Under the pieces are notes generated by a model. It ran no database searches and was not told the DNA's origin. It saw only the letters and a program-made list of their open reading frames with translations. Source: Alkalispirochaeta americana (GTDB taxonomy: Bacteria > Spirochaetota > Spirochaetia > DSM-27196 > Alkalispirochaetaceae). Taken from it: a stretch of 64,000 nt of DNA. Location: the NCBI RefSeq assembly GCF_900156105.1, contig NZ_FTMS01000006.1, positions 62,001 through 126,000 on the forward strand, given 5' to 3'. The translations under genes were made by a program, and so were the position numbers. This document shows, one piece after another, positions 52,000-63,161 of this stretch. Position 1 is the stretch's first letter, and each line of letters begins with the position of its first letter.

Positions 52000-53133
52000 C
52001 TATCGGAGCCCTTCCGTAGAAAAGACCAGACCGTGCTGAAAGAGGGGCGTTGTCCCGTAGTTGCCATCGGCGGTGATCTTCACCAGCCCCAGGGGAACAC
52101 AGAACCGTTGCAGTAGCAGATCCCGGTAGACATGGCGTAGCCAGCGTATCTCCGACGCATCACCTTGGGCTGGCCCGAGGAAGGCAGGAAAGGCCCGAAC
52201 GAACCGGTCGGTAAGATCGTCAAGCCTTCCCTCGGGATAGCGGGAGAGAAGATAGAGCGAGAAGACCGCCGACCTCTGGATGATAGCCAGATGCTCCTTG
52301 TCCTCCCGGGAGACGTCGAGATTTGCAACCCAGGAACTGTGAAAGATAAAAAACTCCAGCGTTTTGATGAAGACCGTGGGGCCCGCATCGTCGGCCAGCA
52401 TCTGAACGCCCTCGGTCGTGAGCTCGCTGCGGCGGGGCTCCTCCCGGGTCCATCCCAAGGAAACCACGACATCGTGAGCCATGACCAGTTTTGGAAGCGA
52501 CGCCTCCTTGGGTGCCGAGCTCCCTGCAAGGCGAGACTGGGGAAACCGGGAGAGATAGACGCGACAAAGATCACGGGGATAGTTCTGGCGGTCTGTCAAC
52601 CGGATTTTCCCTCCGTGTTCGGCGTGATAGCGGAGCAACCACCGAATCACCTGAACCAGGGGTGAGCTCTCCGCCCGGTCCGGGGTCAGGGCGCTGTTAT
52701 AGTACAGGAGCGGAGTCTTCTCCTTTCTCCCGGTATTCTCATGGGCGTCAAGAATCTTCTGCATCTGTGCCGGGGAAAGGCCTTCAAAATCGGGGCACGG
52801 TTGGTCGTTAGCTCGCTCCATGTGCTGCGCGCAAAAGGTCTGAAGCTCCTGGATACTCCCAAAGTCCTGGCCCGCCGCTGCCTGCTTCAGCTGTCCCAGG
52901 ACATCCGAGGCAGGATTTGCACGCCCCCGGTACTCCATGAAGGAGGGGACCTCGGCATCCGGGGGAAGGGTCTCGCAGAACCGGCGATAATCCTCCAGGG
53001 AGCCCTGGAGTTCGTGGGGCGACAGGAGCCCGGCCTGCTCTGTTGTCCGGCTCCGGGCCTCGTCGGTGCGAAGGCAACAATGCTTGTACTTCTTTCCGCT
53101 CCCGCAGGGACACGGCGCGTTTCGTCCTGGCAT
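52000..53133 (-). CDS. SEC-C motif protein
   Basis: A 377-aa protein whose first 20 residues are a SEC-C zinc motif (GRNAPCPCGSGKKYKHCC) as at the end of SecA, here at the N-terminus. The rest is helical and unassigned. Possibly binds ribosomes or SecB-like partners through the SEC-C domain. No signal peptide. Confidence 0.7.
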   Translation of the reverse strand: MPGRNAPCPCGSGKKYKHCCLRTDEARSRTTEQAGLLSPHELQGSLEDYRRFCETLPPDAEVPSFMEYRGRANPASDVLGQLKQAAAGQDFGSIQELQTFCAQHMERANDQPCPDFEGLSPAQMQKILDAHENTGRKEKTPLLYYNSALTPDRAESSPLVQVIRWLLRYHAEHGGKIRLTDRQNYPRDLCRVYLSRFPQSRLAGSSAPKEASLPKLVMAHDVVVSLGWTREEPRRSELTTEGVQMLADDAGPTVFIKTLEFFIFHSSWVANLDVSREDKEHLAIIQRSAVFSLYLLSRYPEGRLDDLTDRFVRAFPAFLGPAQGDASEIRWLRHVYRDLLLQRFCVPLGLVKITADGNYGTTPLFQHGLVFSTEGLR

Positions 53134-53350
53134 TGTGACAGCTTACCCGGCAATCCCTGGAAGGACAAGTTTCCCCACTCCACTCCAGGTGGATCGCCGG
53201 GATTCACTACGGATGGCCCCGGGGCGATGGAAACCATCGGCATTTCATTCCACAGGACTGCAACCCTCCGGCAAGAGAAGACTCCTGCAGTGTAGCCCCG
53301 CCGGGACCCTCTAGGATAGACTCGGTGGTTCACACAAATTATCAGGAACG

Positions 53351-54742
53351 ATGGAGGATTTCTCTTTGCACGATACACCGATCTCCACTCCGGAAGCGCA
53401 GGGCACGTCCCCGGGCAACACCCCCTCTTGTGTGGCGCTCTTGCCGCTGCTTCTTTTTCTGGCACTTTTTATTGGAACCGGCGCGGCCCTGACGCTGCGG
53501 GGAACCTCCATGGCCTTCTACCAGCTCTCGGCAGCCGTGGCTGTTTTGCCGGCCCTGGTCCTGAGTCTTCTCCTGGGCATGGGACGAAGCAAGACCAGCC
53601 TTGATACACAGCTGGCCACGTTTGTCCGCGGCGTAGGGGACAGCAACATCATCACCATGTGCCTGATCTACCTGCTGGCAGGAGCCTTCGCCTCGGTGGC
53701 GACCTCCATTGGAGGGGTCACGTCCACGGTAAACCTGGGGCTGGCCCTGGTTCCTCCCGCCTTCGTGCTCCCCGGGCTCTTTCTGATCGCTGCCTTTGTA
53801 TCCACCGCTATGGGAACCTCCATGGGCACCATCGCCGCTGTCGCACCTATCGCGGTGGGCGTGGGAGAGCAAACTTCCGTGGCTTTGCCGTTACTCATGG
53901 GCGCTGTCGTGGGAGGAGCCATGTTCGGCGACAACCTCTCCATGATTTCCGATACAACTATCGCAGCAACCCGCACCCAGGAGTGTCAGCTCAAGGACAA
54001 GTTCCGGGTAAATCTCTATATCGCCCTTCCCGCAGCCCTGGCAGCAGTTCTGGTTTTTGCGATCCTTGGAGCCGACGGAACCATAACAGAAGCGGGAGAC
54101 TACCGGATTCTTACAGCCCTGCCCTATCTGGTAATTCTGGGGATGGCTCTGGCCGGAGTGAACGTCTTTGCCGTGCTGGCCACGGGAATTCTCTTCACCG
54201 GGGTGGTGGGCCTCACGGTGGTCCCCGGCTACGCCGTTCTGCAGTTCTCCCGGGATATTTTTCAGGGCTTCCAGAAGATGCAGGAGATCATGGTGCTCTC
54301 CATGTTCATCGGCGGTCTGGGCGAACTCATCCGGGACCAGGGAGGTATCGCCTGGATTCTGGGACGGATCGACAGGATCACCGCCCGGTCACGAGGAAAG
54401 AACCGACGGCGCACGGGCGAGCTGAGCATTGCCGGCTTGGTCTCGGCAGCCGATATCTGCACCGCCAACAACACCGTGGCGATTATTCTCTCCGGGGGGC
54501 TGGCTCAGGAGATTGCCCGGAAAAACGGTGTTGACCCTCGCCGTAGCGCCAGCATCCTCGATGTGTTTTCCTGCGTCTTCCAGGGGATCATGCCCTACGC
54601 GGCACAGGTGCTTCTGGCGGGTTCTGTGGCGGGGATCTCCCCCGTGGCGATTGTGGGGAACAACTATTACTGCTTCATTCTGGCCCTGGCGGGCTGCGTT
54701 GCCATTGCCAGCGGACGACCCCGGTTTTCCCGGCGATCCTGA
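53351..54742 (+). CDS. NhaC-family Na+/H+ antiporter
   Basis: A 463-aa polytopic protein with about 11 helices. Seen: GVTSTVNLGLALVPPAF, TAMGTSMGTIAAVAPIAVGV and FGDNLSMISDTTIAA (near residue 195), the conserved NhaC-type blocks with polar residues in helices. AGGAACG precedes the ATG. Likely contributes to sodium/pH balance, which would suit an alkaliphile (inference). A 217-bp spacer upstream shows no other gene. Confidence 0.85.
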   Translation: MEDFSLHDTPISTPEAQGTSPGNTPSCVALLPLLLFLALFIGTGAALTLRGTSMAFYQLSAAVAVLPALVLSLLLGMGRSKTSLDTQLATFVRGVGDSNIITMCLIYLLAGAFASVATSIGGVTSTVNLGLALVPPAFVLPGLFLIAAFVSTAMGTSMGTIAAVAPIAVGVGEQTSVALPLLMGAVVGGAMFGDNLSMISDTTIAATRTQECQLKDKFRVNLYIALPAALAAVLVFAILGADGTITEAGDYRILTALPYLVILGMALAGVNVFAVLATGILFTGVVGLTVVPGYAVLQFSRDIFQGFQKMQEIMVLSMFIGGLGELIRDQGGIAWILGRIDRITARSRGKNRRRTGELSIAGLVSAADICTANNTVAIILSGGLAQEIARKNGVDPRRSASILDVFSCVFQGIMPYAAQVLLAGSVAGISPVAIVGNNYYCFILALAGCVAIASGRPRFSRRS

Positions 54743-54928
54743 TCCCGGGGAAGCTCCGGTGGCCAGAGAGAACCCCTCGCGCCGGCACAGTGGGTTACAA
54801 CAGTGAAGACAGCGTAACAGAACAGCGTGAAAAGCGTGATTTTCTTTGCACTTCCCGGGAGATCATGATATCGTAGTCCTGTAGATTTTAAACAGTTTTT
54901 GCCTCTCTGCGAGGCTGGAGGGTCATCG

Positions 54929-55390
54929 ATGCGAGCTGAACACATAAATCCTTTTCTGAACGCAACGATCAATATGTTCCAGCAGATGTTCGGCCTCACC
55001 CCTGATGCCCTGGACCCCTACGTGCTGGAGCACAGTGCAAAGCACCGCTGGGAGATCTCGGGAATCCTGGGAATTACCGGCGAGGCCCGAGGGCTGATCG
55101 CCATCAGGTTTCATCGGGCCCTGACACTGAAACTTCTGCAGAAATCGGGTATCACCACCACCAATCCCGACGATGAAGACGAGATGATCAACAGCATGGT
55201 GGGGGAGCTGATCAATATCGTTGCGGGTAACGCTGTTTCGGCCATGAGCGGGCAATCGATCGATATTTCCCCGCCCATCATCGTACAGGGGGAAAACCAC
55301 CGCCTCTCCTGGCCCAAGTCGGAACCCACAATCTGCATTCCCTTCCGCACGCCCACCGGGCCCTTTGTGGTAAACGTCTGCATAAAGTGA
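54929..55390 (+). CDS. CheX-type CheY-P phosphatase
   Basis: A 153-aa CheC/CheX-fold protein. Seen: MVGELINIVAGNAVSAMSG (near residue 90), with the E-x2-N phosphatase residues, and LNATINMFQQMFG at the N-terminus. The single E-x2-N pair is the CheX form, which works as a dimer. ATG at 54929 has GGAGGG at good spacing. No other chemotaxis genes are nearby. Confidence 0.82.
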   Translation: MRAEHINPFLNATINMFQQMFGLTPDALDPYVLEHSAKHRWEISGILGITGEARGLIAIRFHRALTLKLLQKSGITTTNPDDEDEMINSMVGELINIVAGNAVSAMSGQSIDISPPIIVQGENHRLSWPKSEPTICIPFRTPTGPFVVNVCIK

Positions 55391-55445
55391 CTCACCATCT
55401 CCTGGCGGCCCTCCCGAACACTCCCGGGGGGGTCTTGACAGGACC

Positions 55446-55467
55446 AATATTTCGCGTGCAAAATATT
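55446..55467 (+). promoter_or_regulatory. Palindromic site upstream of marR-like gene
   Basis: AATATTT (55446-55452) and AAATATT (55461-55467) form an inverted repeat with an 8-bp centre. TTGACA lies at 55435-55440. It is the best candidate operator for the MarR protein just downstream. Confidence 0.45.
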
Positions 55468-55484
55468 CACCTGCGTAAGAGCTT

Positions 55485-55982
55485 ATGAAAGATAACGATC
55501 ACCCATCCAAGTCCAATACCGACCCGTCCCTGGATACACCCACGGTGGTGCATTTGACCAAACGGCTCAGAAAGATAGCCCGGGGCTTCGACAAGCACTC
55601 CCGGTATCTCCAGGAACACCACCATATCACCGTTCCCCAGGTGATATGCCTCAAGGAAGTTGCCGAGCAGGACACCATCACCCTGAGCAAACTCACCAAA
55701 ATCGTGGCACTCACAAATAGCACCGTCACAGGGATTGTGGACCGCCTGGAAAAGCAGGATTTGCTGCACCGGGTGCGGAGCAGCAGCGACCGCCGCCAGA
55801 TCCACCTGTGCCTGACCGAAAAAGGAACGGCCTTTCTTCAGGAAATTCCCTCGGCTGTGCCAAGGCGGTTTATAGAGGGCATGCAGAGCTATACTCCTGC
55901 CGAGGTGGAACAGATTCTCTGGGCCGTGGACCAGATCGCCGACCTTCTGGATCCCGATAGCGCCTCCAGCCACGGGGAATAA
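55485..55982 (+). CDS. MarR-family transcriptional regulator
   Basis: A 165-aa winged-helix protein: TLSKLTKIVALTNSTVTGIV (recognition helix region), then DRLEKQDLLHRVRSSSDRRQ (wing with the D-R-R motif) and LTEKGTAF. Flanking helices make the dimer interface. It is preceded by a palindrome and lies divergently placed with respect to no close gene; it is followed by a terminator that serves gdhA. Ligand unknown. Confidence 0.9.
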   Translation: MKDNDHPSKSNTDPSLDTPTVVHLTKRLRKIARGFDKHSRYLQEHHHITVPQVICLKEVAEQDTITLSKLTKIVALTNSTVTGIVDRLEKQDLLHRVRSSSDRRQIHLCLTEKGTAFLQEIPSAVPRRFIEGMQSYTPAEVEQILWAVDQIADLLDPDSASSHGE

Positions 55983-55983
55983 A

Positions 55984-56019
55984 AAAGCCCCTCGGGAAAG
56001 ATCCCGGGGGGCTTTGCAC
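55984..56019 (-). terminator. Rho-independent terminator of gdhA
   Basis: AAAGCCCC-TCGGG with CCCGG-GGGGCTTT forms a strong stem with a short loop. On the minus strand it is followed by CTTTTTTATT, and it lies 31 bp after the gdhA stop. On the plus strand it has only a weak T-run, so it is mainly for gdhA. Confidence 0.8.
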
Positions 56020-56049
56020 AAGCGACAGGCCTCCACAGGCGAGGCAGAC

Positions 56050-58489
<2,440 letters not shown>

Positions 58490-58626
58490 AGTACTCTCCC
58501 TGTCAAAAATTTGGTGCATAGTTTAACGATATCGGCTGTGTTAATCCAGTGCGAATCCTGATCGAAAAAATCGAATCCCTAAATATCTGGTCCTCCCGGC
58601 CGATACCTAGGGGTATGAGAGGACCA

Positions 58627-58884
58627 ATGATTACCCGGTTCCGGATCAAATCGAATCCGGAACGGAGCGAGTTCCTGGAAATCATCGGACGAACCCCGCA
58701 GGGTCTGCAGGTTCGTATTGTGCGGCACCACGAGGGATACGATACGGTCGACGAGAGCTTCATGGACCACGATCTCTTTGAAACCTGCCTCAAGACAGGA
58801 TACCTCACCGAGATTGATGCTCCGAGGGAAGCCCCCGGGGAAGACCAGCCCCGGGAATCGGGGAGCGTCTCCTCGGTTGCCTGA
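58627..58884 (+). CDS. Small hypothetical protein
   Basis: An 85-aa soluble protein, MITRFRIKSNPERSEFLEII, then RTPQGLQVRIVRHHEGYDTV and DHDLFETCLKTGYLTEI. ATG at 58627 has AGAGGA upstream; other in-frame ATGs lie at 58549 and 58615. The central pattern looks like a conserved small family, but I cannot name it. It overlaps the monooxygenase start by 8 bp. Confidence 0.5.
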   Translation: MITRFRIKSNPERSEFLEIIGRTPQGLQVRIVRHHEGYDTVDESFMDHDLFETCLKTGYLTEIDAPREAPGEDQPRESGSVSSVA

Positions 58885-60184
58885 AAAACTGCCTGATCAT
58901 GACCGGGACAACTCCTCTTCCGGGGTGATCATCGCGGGCGCGGGACCCACGGGGCTGCTCCTGGGGAATCTTCTGGGAGCAGCAGGACGACGAGTGACGA
59001 TCCTGGAAGCAGCACTCCGTCCCGGCCCGGTGGAGGAATCCCGTGCGATCGGGATTACCCCGCCCTCCCTGGAGATACTTGAGGAGGCCGGCCTCATTGA
59101 GGATTTTCTGGGATCAGGCCTCCCTATCCACCATGCTGTTGTTCACGGCACCCGCCGGTTCCTGGGAGCGCTTTCCTTCTCGGGTGTCCACCCACGCTTT
59201 CCTTTCATCCTGTCCCTGCCCCAACAGGTTACCTGCTCCCTGCTCAGGGAAGGGCTTCGACGGTATCCACAGGTTGAGTTTCAGCCGGGAAGACGGGTTC
59301 AAAGAATTACCCCGGCATCTCCGGGAATGACCGTTTCCTGCAGCGACGGATCTTCCTGGCGAAGCCGGTACATCCTGGGAGCTGACGGTCTGCGCAGCAC
59401 CGTAGCAGAAGAGGCAGGAATCTCCAGACGGGTTCACCGTTATAGGCAATCCTTTTTTATGGCAGATTTCCCCGATGCGGGAGAGTTCGGCACCGATGCC
59501 CACCTCTGGTTTACACCCGGGGGAGCGGTTGAATCATTCCCGCTTCCCGGGGAAAAGCGCCGGTGGATCGTGCAGCTTCCCCCGGAGGAGGCTCATTTTG
59601 ATCAAGTCAGCCCCGATCTGGAGGCTCTGGTTCTTGCAAGAACGGGTTTCGTTCTTGATCGGACGCAGCGTCTCTGGGAGAGCCCTTTTCATCCGGCCCG
59701 CACCGAGGCAGACCGTTTCTGGCAAGGCCCTATCTTTCTTGCCGGTGACGCCGCCCACACCATGAGTCCCATTGGCGGTCAGGGGATGAACACCGGCTTT
59801 GCCGATGCAGAGCTTCTGGCCGCTGTGGTGGAGCACCTCTTCCAGGACCAGCGGCAGGATGAGAAACCCGCTACGCCCGGCCGGTATCAGCGTGTTCGAC
59901 GACGCGCCGGCCGATCGGCGGCCAATCGGGCGGCCCTGGGCATGGGCCTGGGAACACTGCGGGGGTATATCACCTCCCTGGCTAGGAATGCTCTTGTTGC
60001 CTTTCTGCTCTCTCCTCCCTTTCAGCGGTTCACGGCCCGGCACTTTGCCATGCGTACCATTCCCCGGGGTCGTCGGAGCAGCGCCCTCCGCCCCGGCCCG
60101 GGGCGCTTCGTTTTTTCTTGCCTTTCCCCGGTGACCAAGGTACTTTCATCGGGCCATGAAAGAAAAAAAAGCCCGGGGCGGTAA
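58877..60184 (+). CDS. FAD-dependent monooxygenase (aromatic hydroxylase type)
   Basis: A 435-aa flavoprotein hydroxylase: FAD motif GVIIAGAGPTGLLLGNL near the N-terminus, middle VTCSLLREGL and LGADGLRSTVAEEAG (DG motif), and GDAAHTMSPIGGQGMNTGFADA (GD motif). This is the p-hydroxybenzoate-hydroxylase/UbiH-like fold. TTG at 58877 (overlapping the prior gene) was chosen; a GTG at the FAD motif is the alternative. It overlaps the type III PKS gene by 29 bp and likely hydroxylates the phenolic ring made by it. Confidence 0.85.
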   Translation: MPEKLPDHDRDNSSSGVIIAGAGPTGLLLGNLLGAAGRRVTILEAALRPGPVEESRAIGITPPSLEILEEAGLIEDFLGSGLPIHHAVVHGTRRFLGALSFSGVHPRFPFILSLPQQVTCSLLREGLRRYPQVEFQPGRRVQRITPASPGMTVSCSDGSSWRSRYILGADGLRSTVAEEAGISRRVHRYRQSFFMADFPDAGEFGTDAHLWFTPGGAVESFPLPGEKRRWIVQLPPEEAHFDQVSPDLEALVLARTGFVLDRTQRLWESPFHPARTEADRFWQGPIFLAGDAAHTMSPIGGQGMNTGFADAELLAAVVEHLFQDQRQDEKPATPGRYQRVRRRAGRSAANRAALGMGLGTLRGYITSLARNALVAFLLSPPFQRFTARHFAMRTIPRGRRSSALRPGPGRFVFSCLSPVTKVLSSGHERKKSPGR

Positions 60185-61322
60185 CGCTCCCTTCCCGGCC
60201 TTCCCCTCCCCCCCGGGGGCTTCGGTCTGGCTTCAGGGTATCGCCACAGCGGTACCTGCTCACACCTATTCACAGAACGAGGCCCGGGAGTTCATGCGAA
60301 GAGTTCCCCATTTCACCCCAAAGGAACAACGTTTCCTGGACCGTTTGTACCAGGGAACGGGGATCGAACATCGCCATTCTGTCCTGGCCGATTTTGGCAA
60401 GAAGAGCGAGGAATACTCCTTTTTTTCCCGTGATCCATCGTTGCTCCCCGAACCCTCGCCGGCCCGGAGAAACGATCTTTTCATCGTGGAAGCGGAAAAG
60501 CTGACGGTCCAGGCGGTGTCACAGCTCTTTCAGGAACTGTCCTGGCTTGAGCCTTCCTCGGTTACCCACTTGATCACCGTGACGTGCACCGGTTTTTCTG
60601 CTCCCGGCTTTGATTACCAGGTCGTGCAAGCCCTGAATCTCCCCCCGAATATCCTGCGCCATAACATCGCCTTTATGGGGTGTTACGCTGCCTTTCCTGC
60701 GCTCCGAATGGCCCACACCATCTGTTCTGCCCATCCCAAAGCCCGGGTGCTGATCGTGGATGTGGAGCTCTGCTCACTTCATGTTCAGTTCAAACCGGAT
60801 CCCGACACCCTGGTGGCAAATGCACTATTTGCCGACGGTGCGGCAGCAGCCCTGGTCTCGGGAGATCTTTCCGGGGACGCTTCCCCGCTGTTCCGGATGG
60901 ATTCCTTTGCTTCGAGGATTCTCCCCGACAGCACCGGGGCCATGTCCTGGCGCCTGGGGGAGAAGGCCTTCGACATGACTCTCTCGGCCTACGTTCCAAA
61001 GCTGATACGGGAGAACCTGAACAGCCTTCTCGAGGAGTCTCTGGCAGAAAGCGGTCTCTCGCTCCGGGATATCGCCCTGTGGGCGATCCATCCCGGGGGA
61101 AAAGCGATCCTCGATAAAGCCCGGGAAGCCCTGGGGCTGGATGACACGGATCTTGAAGACTCCTGGGAGATTCTGCGAAACTACGGCAACATGAGCTCCG
61201 CCACAATTTTCTTTGTCCTGCGCCGCATGGCAGAACGCGCCCGCACCGGGCCTGTCTTTGCCGCAGCCTTTGGCCCCGGGCTTACCATCGAGACAGCCTG
61301 CCTGGAAAAGGTTGCCCCGTGA
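60156..61322 (+). CDS. Type III polyketide synthase
   Basis: A 388-aa chalcone/stilbene-synthase-like enzyme that extends an acyl-CoA with malonyl-CoA and cyclises it, giving resorcinols or pyrones. Catalytic triad present: Cys176 in AFMGCYAAF, His312 in AIHPGG and Asn345 in YGNMSSAT. The surrounding sequence is nearer to bacterial alkylresorcinol/alkylpyrone synthases than to plant CHS. Start ATG lies in the end of the monooxygenase gene. Starter unit cannot be read from sequence; long-chain acyl is likely by analogy. Confidence 0.92.
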   Translation: MKEKKARGGNAPFPAFPSPPGASVWLQGIATAVPAHTYSQNEAREFMRRVPHFTPKEQRFLDRLYQGTGIEHRHSVLADFGKKSEEYSFFSRDPSLLPEPSPARRNDLFIVEAEKLTVQAVSQLFQELSWLEPSSVTHLITVTCTGFSAPGFDYQVVQALNLPPNILRHNIAFMGCYAAFPALRMAHTICSAHPKARVLIVDVELCSLHVQFKPDPDTLVANALFADGAAAALVSGDLSGDASPLFRMDSFASRILPDSTGAMSWRLGEKAFDMTLSAYVPKLIRENLNSLLEESLAESGLSLRDIALWAIHPGGKAILDKAREALGLDDTDLEDSWEILRNYGNMSSATIFFVLRRMAERARTGPVFAAAFGPGLTIETACLEKVAP

Positions 61323-62203
61323 AACACGCCCTGAAGTGGTATCCGGCCCAAAGAAGCCAGGAACAGGAGCTCATGGACGATACCTTGAGCGATCCGACGC
61401 TCCTCGGCCGAACCCTGAACCAGTTTTCCCTGATAAACCTTCTCTTCTCCCGCATGAGAGGCCTGGTGCGACAATTCATTCTGGACGACATCATTGCCAG
61501 TGGACCGCACAGAGAGGGAACTCCGATCTCGGTTCTTGATGTGGGAGCCGGGGCCTGCGATATCCCCCTGTGGCTTCTGGCAGAGGCCCGAAAGAAGGGC
61601 CTCCATCTGGAGATCACCTGCCTCGACCACGACCCCCGGGTGGCAGACTACGCACGGCGGAGGACCGCCCGGGAGCCAGCGATCACCATCCAGGAGGGGT
61701 CAGCCCTGGAGATCAGCCAGCCCTTTGATTACATCATGGCAAACCATCTGCTCCACCATCTGACGGAGACCGACATTGCCCTGTTTCTGGATCGCTCCTA
61801 CCAGGCTTGTCGCAGGCGGTTGCTCCTGAACGATCTCCTGCGGTCCTACTGGTCCCTGGCGGGGTTTTCTCTCTTTGGAGCGCTCTTTCTGCACCGGAGC
61901 TTTGCCCGTGCCGACGGAACTCTCTCCATACGGAGGGGCTTCCGTCCCGACGAGTTGAAGCAGCTACTGGACCACAGCCCCTGGAGATCAGCCAGCACCG
62001 GCCAGGGGACCCCTCACCCCCTCACCCTGCTGGGAAGGCGTATCCCCGGCAGGGTTTTCCTGGTAGCCGACAGGCGCTCCTGCGGGGGACCATCCCCTAT
62101 TCCCAGGACGACTATTCCCAGGACGACAACCGTTCCCGGGCAACGGCAAGATCCATGCGCTGACGAACGCGGGGACTCTCCACAGCCGAGAGTTCCCCGA
62201 TAA
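61319..62203 (+). CDS. SAM-dependent methyltransferase of the PKS operon
   Basis: A 294-aa class I methyltransferase: VLDVGAGACDIPLWLLAE (motif I, about residues 73-90), ITCLDHDP (motif II), and FDYIMANHLLHHL (motif III/IV). It begins with GTG overlapping the PKS stop (GTGA). Likely O- or C-methylates the phenolic product. The last 30 residues are a repetitive Pro/Thr-rich tail (PIPRTTIPRTT) coded by a tandem 15-bp duplication, so the true functional end may be earlier. It overlaps the convergent TPR gene by 92 bp. Confidence 0.85.
   Translation: MKHALKWYPAQRSQEQELMDDTLSDPTLLGRTLNQFSLINLLFSRMRGLVRQFILDDIIASGPHREGTPISVLDVGAGACDIPLWLLAEARKKGLHLEITCLDHDPRVADYARRRTAREPAITIQEGSALEISQPFDYIMANHLLHHLTETDIALFLDRSYQACRRRLLLNDLLRSYWSLAGFSLFGALFLHRSFARADGTLSIRRGFRPDELKQLLDHSPWRSASTGQGTPHPLTLLGRRIPGRVFLVADRRSCGGPSPIPRTTIPRTTTVPGQRQDPCADERGDSPQPRVPR
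62097..62126. repeat. Perfect 15-bp tandem duplication
   Basis: CTATTCCCAGGACGA is present at 62097-62111 and 62112-62126 with no mismatch, in the last codons of the methyltransferase gene and across the stop of the convergent TPR gene. Confidence 0.9.
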
Positions 62204-63032
62204 CCCAGCGAATTATCTCCAGGGCTTCCTCGCGGTCGTTCTGCTCCTTCAGGGAAACAATACCTTCGTAGGCCAGACCCCGTTCCAGCACCGTCTCGGC
62301 TGTTCGATACGCCTCGGCCATGCGGTTCTGGCGGCGTTCGCGTTTTCGCACGCTGTTGTTTCTTGTCCATAGCGAGGTGGCCAGGTCGATGTAATGATCG
62401 AAATACCGTACCGGCACCAGCCCCGCAGCCCGCTGCTCCTCGTAGAGATCGATGGCACGACGTCCCAGGGAAACCGCCCCATCGTTACTGCCAAAGGAGA
62501 TGGGCCACCCCGGCAGCTCCCGGTAGACCTGACCCAGCACGTAATAGCCCTCGGCCAGTTCAGGATCCCGTTCCAGGGCATCCACCAGATAATCGCGCAC
62601 CGTGGAGGCCTGGAAGAGGGAATTAAAGATGCCCCGCAGCTGGGCACGACGCCCGGCCGTGGCGGCCAGCCAGAAATGAGTCTGGGCATGGTCGGGAAAA
62701 AACTCCGCCGCCATCTCGGCGTAGCTATGGGCCTCGTCGTACAACGCAGAGGCCTCATCTTTCTCCATGGTCTCCTGCCAGAGCGAGAGATCAGCCACGG
62801 CTACAAGAGAGCGGGCCTTGCGCCAGAGGATCTCGCCCCGCTGAGGCCCCTCCCAGACACGGGAGAGCTGGTCCTCCAGGAGAGCAGCCACTACCTCGTT
62901 ATCGTCCACGTAGTGATAGGCATCGATCCGCTCCAGGGCTTCACCGAACTCACCTTCCCACTCTACGGTGAGGGCAGGTACGACGAGGAGGGGGGCTGCC
63001 AGAAAAAGAATCGCCCACAAAAACCGCACCAT
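62112..63032 (-). CDS. Exported TPR protein (RMD/TatT-like)
   Basis: A 306-aa protein with a signal peptide (MVRFLWAILFLAAPLLVVPA) and helical repeats: DHAQTHFWLAATAGRRAQLR, PELAEGYYVLGQVYRELPGW, and RRAIDLYEEQRAAGLV. The H-WLA-GR block resembles RMD-like TPR proteins of the periplasm. A start at 63119 has a stronger AGG-type site but puts 29 residues before the signal; 63032 gives a clean signal peptide. Function unknown. Confidence 0.6.
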   Translation of the reverse strand: MVRFLWAILFLAAPLLVVPALTVEWEGEFGEALERIDAYHYVDDNEVVAALLEDQLSRVWEGPQRGEILWRKARSLVAVADLSLWQETMEKDEASALYDEAHSYAEMAAEFFPDHAQTHFWLAATAGRRAQLRGIFNSLFQASTVRDYLVDALERDPELAEGYYVLGQVYRELPGWPISFGSNDGAVSLGRRAIDLYEEQRAAGLVPVRYFDHYIDLATSLWTRNNSVRKRERRQNRMAEAYRTAETVLERGLAYEGIVSLKEQNDREEALEIIRWVIGELSAVESPRVRQRMDLAVARERLSSWE

Positions 63033-63161
63033 CTGTTTTTCCCGCGTCCATTTTGCCCGGTGCCCTGAAATTTCCCCGGCGCAGGGAGAGATTTGAAAAA
63101 AGAGTCCTTCTTTTGTCATATTTTCTTTCCAATTCGGGTCTTTCTCGTTACTTTCTTGCCT

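Noticed and set aside
55984-56019. Terminator of the marR-like gene
   Set aside because: The T-run is on the minus strand side, so it serves gdhA; on the plus strand only CTTT follows the stem.
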